Shown here piece by piece: positions 34,996 through 46,248 of a stretch of DNA of 64,000 nt. Positions within the stretch are counted from its first letter, which is position 1. The number at the start of each line of letters is the position of its first letter. The stretch lies in assembly GCA_015039315.1 (NCBI GenBank), contig WIDE01000003.1, forward strand, positions 372,001 through 436,000. The letters are read 5' to 3'. The notes under the pieces were generated by a model that saw only the letters and a list, made by a program, of their open reading frames with translations, searched no databases and was not told the origin of the DNA. Source of the DNA: Clavulina sp. PMI_390. Lineage: Eukaryota; Basidiomycota; Agaricomycetes; Cantharellales; Hydnaceae. Both the position numbers and the translations under genes were made by a program.

Positions 34996-37226
34996 CTATG
35001 GCGTCTCCTGCTGGATGGACTTGAGGACAAAGCCCTCCAACCCACCACAGAGCCAGAGCTCTTGAACACTAGCACCAACAGCACCAACTTGGTACACGCG
35101 CTCCTCTCCATCTTGCGCCAAGCTCGCCATCAACTTGCCATTCGCCATATTCACCTTCAAGTACCACCCAGGTTGCACGGTGAGGTCTCCATTCTTCCCT
35201 CCCGCACCGCGCGCACCGTCCTTTGCGTACCTCTCGGTGAGATCTCGGACAAGATCGGGGCACTCGAGACAAATGAGCCCATTGTTGATCGCATTCCTCT
35301 TGAAGATGTCTCCAAAGGAGCCTGCGATAACGAGGTTCACCCCTGCGGCTTTCAGAGCCGTGGCAGCTTGCTCGCGAGAAGACCCTGTCCCAAAGTTGTA
35401 TCCAGAGACGAGGACCACTCCGAGTTTGCTTGACGAGTCGACAGGTTGTGAGAGGGTGCTAAGGAGGGATGCAGCAGTGGAGGCAAACGATGGGTCGTAA
35501 TTCTCCATAACAACCTGTGCTTGACGCTCAAGAGTGATATCGTCCTGGTAAGTGTACTTACCAGGGTAGATACCATCGGTGTTCAGATTATCCTGAGGGG
35601 CAAATAGTAGCGGGCCCTCGAATATAGAAGGGAAGGATGCAAGAAGATCTTCTGGTGCTGCCTCTGTCGCCTGCTTTTTCGCCGCGATCTCAAGCTGGGA
35701 GAAGCTGGGAGAGTGAGAGTCGTCCGCCCGTGATTCCTCCGGGGCACAGATATATCCGTTCATGGCACTGGCGGCAACAACGGCAGGGCTGGCCAAGTAA
35801 GCTTGTGCTTTGGGGCTACCCATGCGACCTTTGTAGTTACGGTTGGTCGCACTGATTCCCACCTCGCCTTCCTCCAGCAAGCCCGTTCCCAAGCCGATAC
35901 AGGGACCGCATCCGGCAGGGAGTACCTTGGCGCCAGCAGCGACCAGGGCATCCCAGTCGCCCAGTCGTTCTGACTCCTCTTGGACTGTGGAGCTGGCAGC
36001 AGCAACGTAGAAATCGACACCAGGAGCGATCTTCTTGCCTCTCAGAACTGCAGCGGCTGAAGCGAGATCGGACACACGTGAGTTTGTGCAGCTCACAAGG
36101 TACGCTTTTTGGATAGCGATGCGTTGTGACTCGAGTTGTGGGAGGGGTGTGGATATTTTTACGCTGTTAGGGCCAGAGACATGAGGAACGAGGGAATCGA
36201 GATCAAATGTGAGATGAGAAGCGTATTCGGCGTTGGGATCAGAGGTCAAGGGGGTGTCGATAATGGCTTGGAGCCTCTGGCGATTTAGTCGAGGGTGGGC
36301 AGGAGGGGCAGGAATTCCAACTGTAGATGATGAATATGTCCGACCTTCGACCTTGGATATTAACTGGTCATACCAGGCTAGGGTCGTCGAATCAATGGGG
36401 AAGACGCCTGCCAGAGCCCCCCATTCGGTTGTCATATTTGAGATGGCCAGTCTGTCGTCGATTGACAAGGTTGCCACTCCTTCGCCTGTAAACTCGATAG
36501 CAGCGTTCAATACTTCGTCTTTATTGAACGAGCCACAGAGTGCCACGATAACGTCCTTTCCAGAAATGCCAGGAGATAGCCGACCACGAAGCTCTACTTT
36601 GACTTGGCGGGGTACTTGCCACCAAGTCTTCCCAGTGGCCCATAACGCTGCAGCGTCAGTGCGGACAATCGGTGTACCAACACACCCTACACCACCGTAC
36701 ATGTTGCTATGACTGTCGCTCGCCACAGTCAAGCAATGTGGAAAAGCGTATCCTTCCTCCACGAGAACTTGGTGACCGATGCCTCGACCAGCAGGATAGA
36801 AATCGACAGAGTGTTTATGAGCAAACGCCTCTATCGAAGCATATTTTTGAAGGTTCTTTGCGGTTTTGTTTTGGACATCGTGATCAATCGTGAAGACGAT
36901 TTGCCTCGGGTTGTGTATTCGAGTCGCACCAATCGAATTGAACCTATTGTACTAGTCAACTTATCATGTTTGGATGGCTGACGCTTACTGAACAAAAGAA
37001 CTCACTTTGTGATCACTGGCCCAGTATTATCATGTGTCATGACGTGCTCAGGACGTATCATAACATAGTCTCCTGCTCGAACTTGACGATTTGCAGGCAA
37101 GTCAACTGCGTATCTCTGAACGACTTTCTCGATGTATGTTTGTCCAACTCGAAAAGGAGAAGTTTCTACTTGAGTCCCGTAGAATCTCCTTCTCAGGAGG
37201 CCTTTGCCCCTTATCCAGGCAGCCAT
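34996..37226 (-). CDS. LYS4: homoaconitase, mitochondrial
   Basis: [4Fe-4S] enzyme of the fungal alpha-aminoadipate lysine pathway, converting homocitrate/homoaconitate to homoisocitrate in mitochondria. The start is ATG 37226 with a basic presequence (MAAWIRGKGLLRRRFYG), then GQTYIEKVVQRYAVD and ENVMTHDN-like HVMTHDNTGPV. A short intron and a middle exon give FTIDHDVQNKTAKN, HKHSVDFYPAGRGIGHQ and the long last exon. Cluster ligands are visible: Cys in VSCTNSR and the two Cys of GCGPCIG. The second domain has YNFGTGSSREQAA and a swivel domain with NGLICLECP. Two or three introns are needed, all near the 5' end. It is divergent from RAD30. Confidence 0.96.
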
Positions 37227-37330
37227 AGCACTAGTTGGGCAGTTTCGGACTCGTCGGACGTCCTATCTAGCTGTGTTTGGTCGTGTGATGGTCGAGCACG
37301 ATCACACACAAAACATCCTTTGACTCATTG
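37227..37330. promoter_or_regulatory. shared LYS4/RAD30 promoter with Gcn4-type site
   Basis: 104 bp between divergent ATGs. TGACTCA at 37321-37327 is a perfect Gcn4/AP-1 core. GTGTGAT (37283-37289) and ATCACAC (37301-37307) form a perfect 7-bp inverted repeat with an 11-bp spacer. Confidence 0.55.
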
Positions 37331-40181
37331 ATGGCCACCACTAAGCTTGTTTTCAACCCCAAGGGAAAGCAAAAAGCTACTGTACCTGAAGATCCGTGGG
37401 ACACGAACCCTGTCGTGACTTACAGGCATATAGTCTCTAATATCCCTGCTGTCCAGTACGTGGTGGTGATGCTATTGTGACACGGGTGCACCAACGGCTA
37501 AGACGCGTTCTTCAGTAATCCCTTACGTGTCATCGCTCTCGTAGACAACGACGCTTTCTACGCCTCAGCTGAACGTGTGAGATTGGGCTTACCTGAAGGT
37601 TCACCTCTTTCCTCGTGTTGTATTGCCCTGGCATTCACCTGCGTCTCTGATCCCAGACACAGCGATCGCCGTTCAACAATGGCAAGCACTAGTACGTAAC
37701 TTCCTCTCCAAGGCCTCATATGCGCTCAATCCTGTTTTAGATAGCCGTATCTTACAAGGCTCGAGAATATGGGATCAAGCGGATGGATACAGTGAGTTGT
37801 ATATAGATGACGTTGTGTCAACTAATCTCTCAAAATATGCATTCGAAAAGGTCACTGAGGCGAAGAAGAAATGCCCACAGCTCATCGCTGTTCATACCGC
37901 CACATATCGTGAAGGCGACACCGAACCTGCGTATCATGAGAACCCCGATGTACGGACACACAAGGCATGTGCTTGCTAGAGAGCGACAAGTGTGCTGAGA
38001 CTGATGCCTCTCTCGCTGCTTTTAGGTATCCCTCGAACACTATCGCCTTGAAAGTAAGAAGATTGTCGATCTCTACCGAGAGCTTCTTCCGCCAGGTGGC
38101 CAATTGGGTGTGTTACTTCCAGCATTTATCGCACCAGTTCCTAGCTAATGGCTGCATCGGGACAGAGAGAGCTTCAATAGACGAGTGTTTTTTCGACCTC
38201 ACTCAACCAATTCGGGACGTTCTTATCCAGCGTTATCCTCACCTCAGCCAGATGCCTCCAGATGCACCTCTGGGCGTTGATACTCCACTCCCACCTCCTC
38301 CCAACATACGCATAGCCTGGAAAGACTTGGGTAACCTCGTTCCGATACAACGATCGGCAGCCGGGCCAACCGATGGGACCTCGAGCACCGGAACAGAAGT
38401 CAAACCCCTCATGGAGCCTTCGGTGTCGATGGGTACAACAAATAACCCTGATGAAGATGAAGAAGAACATGACCTCACATGGGGAGACGTGGTATGGCAC
38501 TTCGTGACGCCGTAGGTGCCGTTGTCTCATACCCCACTGTAGGCGCTCTCAATTGGAGCAGAGATGATTCTGAATATGCGAACTCAGGTGAAAGAACGAC
38601 TAGGATATACGTGAGTCATGCTCTATGGTCAATCGTAGCATCCATCTAACCGCATTTCTTTGGCAGTACGAGCGGTGGTATCGCAAGAAATAAAGTGTTA
38701 GCAAAGGTGAGCCTCGCCTAAATGATGGTGAAGCTTGTAGCTCATTCTTCTCTAGCTTGTGGCGTCTTATCGAAAACGGGATACACAAGCAAGTACTGGT
38801 ATTCATATGAGCTAGGTTGTTTTGCTGATCATTTCCTTAGTCAGTACTTCGGAATGCTGCAATTCCAGGTTACTGGCGACCAATGCCGTTTCAAAAGGTG
38901 AGTATATGCCCACATTTGCATTCGAACGTGACTTTGACAAGGCCGCCAGATTCGGTTTCTTGGAGGAAAACTAGGCGAGCATCTGTCCTCAGCCTTCGAG
39001 GTCCAGACTGTTGGCGAATTGGAGCACATCACACTGGGTGATTTTCCGCGCAACCAATGGAAAGAGACGATCAACTCACTAGCCTCAACGTTTTGCCAGA
39101 TGAAATGCAGCGGAAGTTCGGGGAGGAGTCGATCTGGGTCTGGAACGTCCTGCGAGGGGTGGATTATTCCGAACGTGAGTACGTCATGTACAACTCAACA
39201 GCAAGGGTCTAAGTAGTCAGGCAATCGTTGTCAGTTTCTGAGGAAGTTGCAAACAAGAGTATGCTGGCGTCCAAAAACATTCGACCCCCAGTAGTAAAAT
39301 GGGAAGATGGTGATCGGTGGTTGAGGATGCTGGCGGTGAGTGGTCTGACGCGTGCTTATGACCTCCTCGGGCTCATTATACCCTTTAGGGAGATCTGTCA
39401 CTGCGGCTCACTGAAGCTAGGGAACTCGCTCCGTCAATGTGGCCCAAAACATTGACCTTGGGGATCAAGCAAGGTGCGAGTACAGAATCTTCATCTTGAT
39501 TCCTATTTCAGGCAGCATCTCATTCTGCCGCTACTCATATGAACAGACAGCGACCCCAGGCAATCTCGCCAGTGTCCTTTCCCATATACTCGGAACTTCT
39601 CCGTGGACACTATCATCACCCTGGCGCAGAAGTTGTGGCGCGAGCTCACAAGCGGTAAGCAGGGTCACGCGAAGATTCACAACATCTCGCTCTCGTTCCA
39701 CGGCCTCACTTCCGCCGAGGCCGGTCAAAAGCGTATCGAGAATTTTCTTGCTTCGAGTTCGAAGCGCCCTCGCACTGATGATGCCGATGCCGATGCGGAC
39801 GAAGTTGACGGCATTGCCGCGCGGCCTTCATTCGTGTGTGAGCGGTGTTCCAAGCGGATAAGCGTCCCGCCCGACTCCTTCGAGATCGATATCGATGGCG
39901 ACGTCGAACCCGACTCAGAAGGACGTTCGGCCCTGGCCCTGGAGAGACTCAAGATAGAGCACGCGGACTACCATTTTGCTCGAGACCTTGCTCATCAACA
40001 TTCGGACCCGGAAGATGGCCATGTCGAGGCCATGCACCGTCCCGCGAGTAAGAAGCAGAAGAAGAAAGGTAATGAACCACCTTCCAAAGCTAGCACAAAG
40101 CGCAAGGAACCTCCCCGAGGAATCGCTAAATACTTTGATCGACAGCCGGCTGGGTCGTCTTCATCCAGTCGGAAAAAATGA
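37331..40181 (+). CDS. RAD30: DNA polymerase eta (Y family)
   Basis: Translesion DNA polymerase that bypasses UV dimers. Start ATG 37331 (MATTKLVFNPKG). The palm motif RVIALVDNDAFYASAERVR carries the first metal ligand; KAREYGIKRMDT follows, and ERASIDECFFDLTQ contains the S-I-D-E catalytic pair. Between that and the next conserved block (GGIARNKVLAKLVASYRK) lies an insert of about 80 residues, Pro-rich then acidic. The little finger covers IRFLGGKLGEHLSSAFEV through AISPVSFP. The C-terminal exon has a UBZ3-type finger (FVCERCSKRI then HADYHFARDLAH), a basic patch (KKQKKKGN) and RGIAKYFDR, a PCNA-box-like end lacking the initial Gln. About ten introns. The MTRG-type C-terminal layout matches Pol eta rather than kappa or iota. 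Confidence 0.93.
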
Positions 40182-41489
40182 GAGCGCCCTAGATTGACTC
40201 TCTCCTTTTGTTCAAATGTATTATTGATCACTTATTGCATAATTATCCCACCATGCAAACGCTTGTGCTGCCCCTCTTATTTCGGGTAGTGGTGCATTCT
40301 TTCATGGGGGTCTTTGTTACTCATTTCTCGGCCCGTGGGGGCCTGTCTTTTCTGATTTTCCTTTCGCTTTCTAGCGGTGGGTTGCTCCGCTCCTCGGTCT
40401 CAATAGCCTCTGGAAACAAAAGAGTGGTTGCCATCTGATCGTTCCATTTTCGTTACTACGTAACTCGGTGTCGCCAACTGAAAAGGCGTCGACTCGGCTG
40501 GCTGCCCCTCACCATTGACCAATAACAGTCATTTCCGCCCAGAAAATAAACCCTCCCAGCTCATCTTCCCGACCTTCGGGTCACCCTCGGCGTATCATGT
40601 TTCGAGGATCTTCGCGAGAGGTACCAATCTCAGCAGCTGGACACGCAGATCCTCCTATCAATGAACTTTTTGGCCACGATGCTTGGGTCTCTGTCTTGAT
40701 AGGGCCACTGCAGCTTGAATACTTTTGCAGATCGTGATAATTGCAATGCAAAAGCTCTCACCGCCGCAGCAAGGACAGCGCGCGCGGGGTCTCGCCCCTC
40801 CCGCTCCCTATAAGCGTGCAGCCAGGCTTTCTCCTCGACCTCGGCGGTCCAAGCATGCTCCGTGAGGCTGAGCGGATCCGTCAGCGAGGAGCTATTCGGG
40901 CGAAAGGATGGAATAGACTTTTTGAATAGGAGGCGTGAGAGCTACCTTCCGTATCCGGAAGCGGTATTTCATTTTTGTCCCTGAGTGAGTGTGTGACCTG
41001 ATATGACGTGCGACGGATGACACCACGCGGCCACGCGGGCGAGGACTGAGTTGCTAATTTCGAATCGAGGGGTGTATTCGCTATTCGAATGGGGTTGTCG
41101 ACGCCGGCGGGAGCGGTATCGGCGCCGTGCACGTGGGCGCTGTCAGAACTGTCAAGCTTCGTCGATCATGAGAGAAGTCAACTCAGTCTCGTCGAGCGAA
41201 AAATGGTCTCGACTCTTCCTTCCCTTTCTCCTTCAGGGTCGGGTTCGCATACAGTGGGGGATTGTGTGCTAGACGACGGTAGAAGACAGAGAAAGAGGAG
41301 TATGCAATGCTTAGGCCCTCGCGCGATCACTATAGCCCGATATGGCAGTTTCAGTGATGAAGGTCTGCCAGCTTTCACAGATCCCTCTCTCGTGCCTTGT
41401 ACCCACATGATCGCACCACCGTAGTTCGGGCATCGTCGACCCCCTATCGTCGATACGGCGAAGCGGGATCGGGGGATAATCTGAGATCC

Positions 41490-41527
41490 AATGCCCCGGT
41501 CTTCGGGGTCTTCCTCTTGAGGGCATT
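41490..41527. other. nested inverted repeat, possible hairpin
   Basis: AATGCCC (41490-41496) pairs perfectly with GGGCATT (41521-41527). Inside it, CCCC (41494-41497) can instead pair with GGGG (41505-41508) across GGTCTTC. The two folds exclude each other. No known RNA family recognised. Confidence 0.3.
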
Positions 41528-41564
41528 AGGCCGAAGCGCTCGCTTGGAATAAGGTTGCTAGCTA

Positions 41565-41585
41565 AGAGAGAGGCAGAGAGAGAGA
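41565..41585 (+). repeat. GA-rich microsatellite-like tract
   Basis: Imperfect (GA)n tract interrupted by one GC dinucleotide. Confidence 0.5.
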
Positions 41586-41700
41586 TAGCTCGCTAGGTCG
41601 TCTTCAGGGTTTGCGCTCTTAGCGAGCACAGCAAGACCCACTGCGCAAAGTTGTTTCGTTATCAGCTTGTCTCGGATCAACCCTCCTCCGTCAAACAAAG

Positions 41701-41973
41701 ATGTCAGGGAGAGGAAGGGACCGGGGCGGAGTCATTCCCACAACCGTGGAGAAAAGTAAACGTACGTGTGGCGTGTCGGAGGACCCAGTGATCGGCGGCG
41801 TCAATTTGCGCGGCGCCAATATGTCTGTCAGCTCACGCCCCAAAGCCCCTACATTCCATGTTACCCTGCTCCAAACACCCTTCAAAGTGGGGCCCAAAAC
41901 GCCGTGCCGCGGCTACGAGCCCTCGATGCCGCTAGAATTCTTGCCCCAAACGGTGTGGTGTGAACACTCATAA
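41701..41973 (+). CDS. doubtful small ORF
   Basis: Uninterrupted 90-codon ORF with an ATG in good context (AAAGATGTC). The N-terminus MSGRGRDRGGV is basic and glycine-rich, which would suit an RNA-binding protein, but nothing after it matches a family I know and no downstream exons are evident. More likely chance than gene. Confidence 0.2.
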   Translation: MSGRGRDRGGVIPTTVEKSKRTCGVSEDPVIGGVNLRGANMSVSSRPKAPTFHVTLLQTPFKVGPKTPCRGYEPSMPLEFLPQTVWCEHS

Positions 41974-43568
41974 GAGAACCTTGGAAGCTTGACGGAAGCG
42001 GACGGGCGCTCGTAAAACGCTAAAACAGAGCTTAGACTCTCGAGCAACCATTACGAAACATTACGTGTTGAAATTTTATTGCGGTACACCCGGCTTTACA
42101 TTTGGTCCTCTTTTTCTATACCTAGCATTCAACAAATCCGCAGTGGAAAACACCTCCTATAACAGTGAGATTGATGCGCGGAGGGTAGCGCCCTCACACA
42201 TCACTGGTCCAGACTGGTGGAGATCCTCCTCTCTCCTCTCTTACGCTATTTGCACTTTACCATGAAGTATAGCCACTAGAAAGCCCGCCCGGGAACGGGG
42301 GTACATAAAGATAATTAGCAGTCATCAAACGGGTGGAAAAGGCGGCTACTGCGTACCCGTCAATGATGATATCGGTACCGGTGCAGAACGCGCTCGCCTC
42401 ACTACGATCAGAAAAATAGAAATAGAAAGTGAGTGGAAGGGAAGATAATGTGGGATGATCAGTGAGCGCGCTAAGTCAATCATGAGGGGTGCATGGCACG
42501 ACGGAGGGCGATGCGTCGAAGCGAGGGCGAAGCTCCAGGACTCGAGCCGGAGAGTTGATGAACGGGGGATCGGGCGCCGTGTACAACGCTTCGTCCTCGG
42601 GGGAAGTAGGCCAGCCGCTCGATCAGTCGTTAATGAGCGGAGCTACAGCAACCCCTCATTTCATTTGGCCCCGAGAGAGAAGGCAATCACTATGGACTGC
42701 GCGCAGCCGCAGCTCCCCAGCTTTGGAGGAGCAAATGCCCCTCGTTATTGACGGAGGAAAAGCAGCGAAAATGACCAATGTCATTGTCATGGCGTTGGGA
42801 TGGAACAAAACCAACAGAATCGCTCGCACCGTGGTCCGAGTCCGAGCCCGGTGCATGGAACGGGATCGCCACTGGGCGAAAAAGTGCCGAAGGGAAGGCA
42901 GGAAAAAAACAGAGATGGGGACGAAACACAAAAGTCAAATGCTTTACCTTGCGAGATAGAGAGCTGCGCCGCTTAGCTCCGAAACATGACCCATCCGCCC
43001 AGCAGGGGTCCGTTCATACCTATGGCACAAAAAAGGGAAGGGTCAAAAAAGCGAGTGAGAAGACTTGGCTGAGATTGATCGGCGGAAAGAGTTGGAGGAA
43101 AGGATCTTCGAAATGGAAGGGCTGTGGGATCACAACGGGGCTCCCCCAAATGAAAGCGGCGAAAAACGCAAATCTGGCGACCAGGGACAGGGAAGAAAAA
43201 GTCGCAGGCGACGCCTCCCAGAGCGCCAAGAGCGCTCCCCGGTCCACCGTCGTCGTCCAATGCGCCCGGATCCCTCGGGCAACCGTGGCCGCCATGGTAC
43301 CCGGACATTGGTGACGACGCGGAAGGGCGACGGAGGCAGGCATGAGTCCGTCTCGAGGTCGGTTGCAGCTTGATCGAGTAGAAATCGCTATCGAAACCGC
43401 CGACCCTTCGTCCTCGCACGCGTGGCGTTGGCATGGAACACAGTCTAATACAATGCAACGACAATAATTGTTGCGCGTTTCGCAGCCGCGGGAGTAAATA
43501 AGCAACGTAATAATGATAATGAGTTGCGGAAATCAAGCAATAGCGTACCTTGCCTCGTTCGCGTGGCA

Positions 43569-45415
43569 CTAATACGAATCTGACAGGCGGGTCGCGAAGC
43601 GGATGGGGGGATTTGGAACATATCCATCACACCCATATGACTCCCACAGCGCGTTTGCGATCTCGGTTGGCCCAGCCGCTAATTGCGCACCCAAAAATAC
43701 GAAGCAGATCAAAACAGTTGGCAGAGCATACTTACCATGCCTTTTTCAGCAAGGGATCAAACTATAACAAATATGGTCAGGCTGGCGGCGGCGGGGGCGC
43801 GGAGAAAATTCACGATCTACTCGCCTTCTCCACGAGAGCCGTATTCCTGGGGGGAGGGGAGTTATTAGGAGGCCGCAATTTGACCGCGTACGGAAGAACC
43901 AGAGCTTACATGTAACCAGGGCTAATCGTATTCACGCGGATCTGTGGTCCAACAACTAAGTTTGAGTTTGTTGATGTGAATTGAACCGCGAGACAGCACG
44001 TACTTTATGAGGGGCCCTGTGGTACAGTAATTAATACATATAAAATTTACCGACGGTAGGAGCATTCCTCGCGACGCGAATACTCACCACTCTGCGGCCA
44101 GGGACTTGGACAGGTGGATCACAGCTGCCTTGGCTGCATCATGTTACGTTTATTAGGTCTATGCGGGACGTGAGAGTAATTAACCAAGAAAACTCGACGC
44201 ACAGGCGTTGTACGCAGACTGCGGCTGAGGATAGTTGACTGAGAATCAACAGCAATTAGCACGGAAAAATTCGGGGTGCAATATGCAGAGGGATAACTGA
44301 CCAATGTGACCAGACATCGAAGCGATGTTGATGATTGAGCCTCCTCTGCCCGATTCGATCATGTGTTTCCCAGCCTAGGGAAAGTAAGGCTATTGGAGGC
44401 ATGTCGCGCCAAGTGATTAGAATAGACTTACTGATTGGCAGGCAAAGAAAAGACCATTAAGGTTGATATCCATAACCTAGGTCAGAGTCAGCAACATGAT
44501 GAGATGTATGAAGGCAGGTGATCCTACCCTTTTGAATCCTTTCAAATTATACAGATGGCGCATAGGTTGTCAGGTATACAATGTTGCCAGAATTTTCATG
44601 ACTCACGATCGGCAGGATACGTCTCGGCAGGCAAGTTATCCACAACGCCTGAATATCGGCAAGTGGCCCACAAGAAAAGGGTCGTTCAGCAGGAGACGAG
44701 AATAATTAGGTCATGTTAATTAATAAATCAGCGAACCAGGGTAATTCTAAGATTGTTCATACTCACCAGCAGAGCACAAGAGGACATCGAGGCTTCCAAA
44801 GTCGCGGACGATGCCATTAATAGCCTCTTCGACGGCGACGTGGTCGCGCACATCGACTCGATAGAAGGATGCTGGGATTCCGAAATCGGTGTTGATCTCT
44901 TTAATGGCTTCCTCACCGTGCTCTTTTGGAAAAGAAAAAAAAAAGGAATGCACAAGTGACGTCAATCAGTGTGGAGCACGAAGCACCCATGATAAGTGAC
45001 GAACCTTGAAGAACATCGAGAATGGCGATCCCCGCTGCGCCAGCCTCGCAAAACCCTCTGAGCATTTCAAAGCCGAGGCCACGGGCGCCTGGAATTTAAA
45101 TCGGTGCCCGGCATCGGACATCGGACCAGCATATCACACGTGTTGCGTAGTCAACGGGGCCATCGGTTGTTGGAAAAGGATAGTAATGATGTCGATACGA
45201 TGGGACGGTGAGCTGGGAAGAAACGGGGTTGCTGGGCGGCGTATCCTTACCTCCAGTAACGGCACAGACTTTGCTGATTTTCAACCAGATCAATAGGATT
45301 CGATAACGGAAAAATAAAGGCCGACGGACCCATCGAGCTTAAATTTATCCATGATCCCCTTGGAGGGAGCTGTGGAGGCAGCGGGGGCCGCGGGGGTTGG
45401 AACGATATCAGCCAT
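43569..45415 (-). CDS. short-chain dehydrogenase/reductase (SDR)
   Basis: NAD(P)-dependent oxidoreductase; relatives in fungi act on sugar alcohols or keto sugars. The start ATG at 45415 gives MADIVPTPAAPAASTAPSKG. The dehydrogenase core is spread over about ten short exons: KVCAVTGGARGLGFEML (cofactor T-G-x3-G-x-G), AAGIAILDVLQ, FYRVDVRDH, SLDVLLCSAG, VMDINLNGLFFACQS, IINIASMSGHIG (catalytic Ser), QSAYNASKAAVIHLSKSLAAEW (catalytic Tyr and Lys), IRVNTISPGYMNTAL. The C-terminal exons are unclear: after TISPGYM there are several possible joins, and the usual final SD-x-S-Y-x-T-G and D-G-G-Y block is not seen cleanly. The left end (43569) is therefore tentative. Confidence 0.8.
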
Positions 45416-46248
45416 CTGGACGGTTGCGGGCTGAGAGAGCGCGGGGTGCAGAATGGGGGGCGAGTGTGTTCAATTGTTTGGATGTCGTCGGCGCGGCGCG
45501 CCTATTAAAATTGACAGTTGTGTCGTTGTCCCCGACCTCGACGGTTGGAATCGCAATTAGCCAGGGGACGCCGACAGAACACGAGCTGGTCGAGTGGTCA
45601 ACACACCCACGAAATTTCGGCGCATTGTCCTCGGTCGATCATCCGAGAGACGAGATATTAGGGCGCGCAAGGCGACACACGCTCGGTGGCTATCAGCGAC
45701 CGCTGCTAACGACTCCGCGTTTCGTATCTAGACGACCACACCAAAAATCTGTCGCCGAGGTGAAACCGTCCTAGGCCTGTTGCCGGGGCCGTCCCCACTG
45801 GAGACTTTACTCTTTATTATTGCTACTGCTCGCAGCCGCGTCTCGCCGAATCGACCCTTCGATATATAATTGTCTCTTTCCCTTGGATCTTCGTCCCTTC
45901 CCTCTTTCCCCCTCCCCTCCCTCGACCCGGCCCCCTCGCCCTCCTCGTCTTCTTCGAGCACTTCTCGCTCTTTCTTCGTCTGCGGGGCTCACCTCTTCTA
46001 TCTCGACCTCGGCCTCGCCCCCCCTTGCACCCCCTTCGCCGGCCATCAGTCTTCGCCGCATCGCGGCCCCTCGCCCCCCCCTCGAAGCACTTCTCGCTCT
46101 TTCTTCGTCTGCGGGGCTCACCTCTTCTATCTCGACCTCGGCCTCGCCCCCCCTTGCACCCCCTTCGCCGGCCATCAGTCTTCGCCGCATCGCGGCCCCT
46201 CGCCCCCCCCTCGACATCTCACCCCTCCGTCTCGTCTTTCTAGCACCT
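45416..46248. promoter_or_regulatory. divergent intergenic region, SDR / APSES factor
   Basis: 833 bp. The right half is strongly C/T-rich on the plus strand and contains a perfect tandem duplication. It is likely the promoter and 5' UTR of the APSES gene. Confidence 0.45.
45958..46215 (+). repeat. perfect tandem duplication, 2 x 129 bp
   Basis: Copy one is 45958-46086 and copy two 46087-46215, identical as far as I can read, including the run of eight C near the end. The unit is 43 codons long, so open frames on both strands run through unbroken. It lies 34 bp upstream of the APSES gene ATG. Confidence 0.93.

Larger units (their letters stand above)
40182..43568. other. 3.4 kb stretch with no recognised gene
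   Basis: Includes the RAD30 3' UTR (about 40182-40440). The rest has many overlapping ORFs in all frames with odd composition, no conserved motif and no convincing exon chain. A small structured or repeat-bearing patch lies at 41490-41590. It could be decayed sequence, non-coding RNA or gene-free. Confidence 0.4.

Noticed and set aside
42489..43569. Several 150-200 codon ORFs in the gene-poor region, including one of 198 codons on the minus strand
   Set aside because: They read as mixed low-information sequence with no family resemblance, and lie in a GC-rich stretch where long chance ORFs are expected.
45807..46217. Minus-strand 136-codon ORF with two 43-residue repeats
   Set aside because: The repeats come from the DNA duplication; composition is Arg/Gly/Glu-rich and there is no start context or downstream gene structure.
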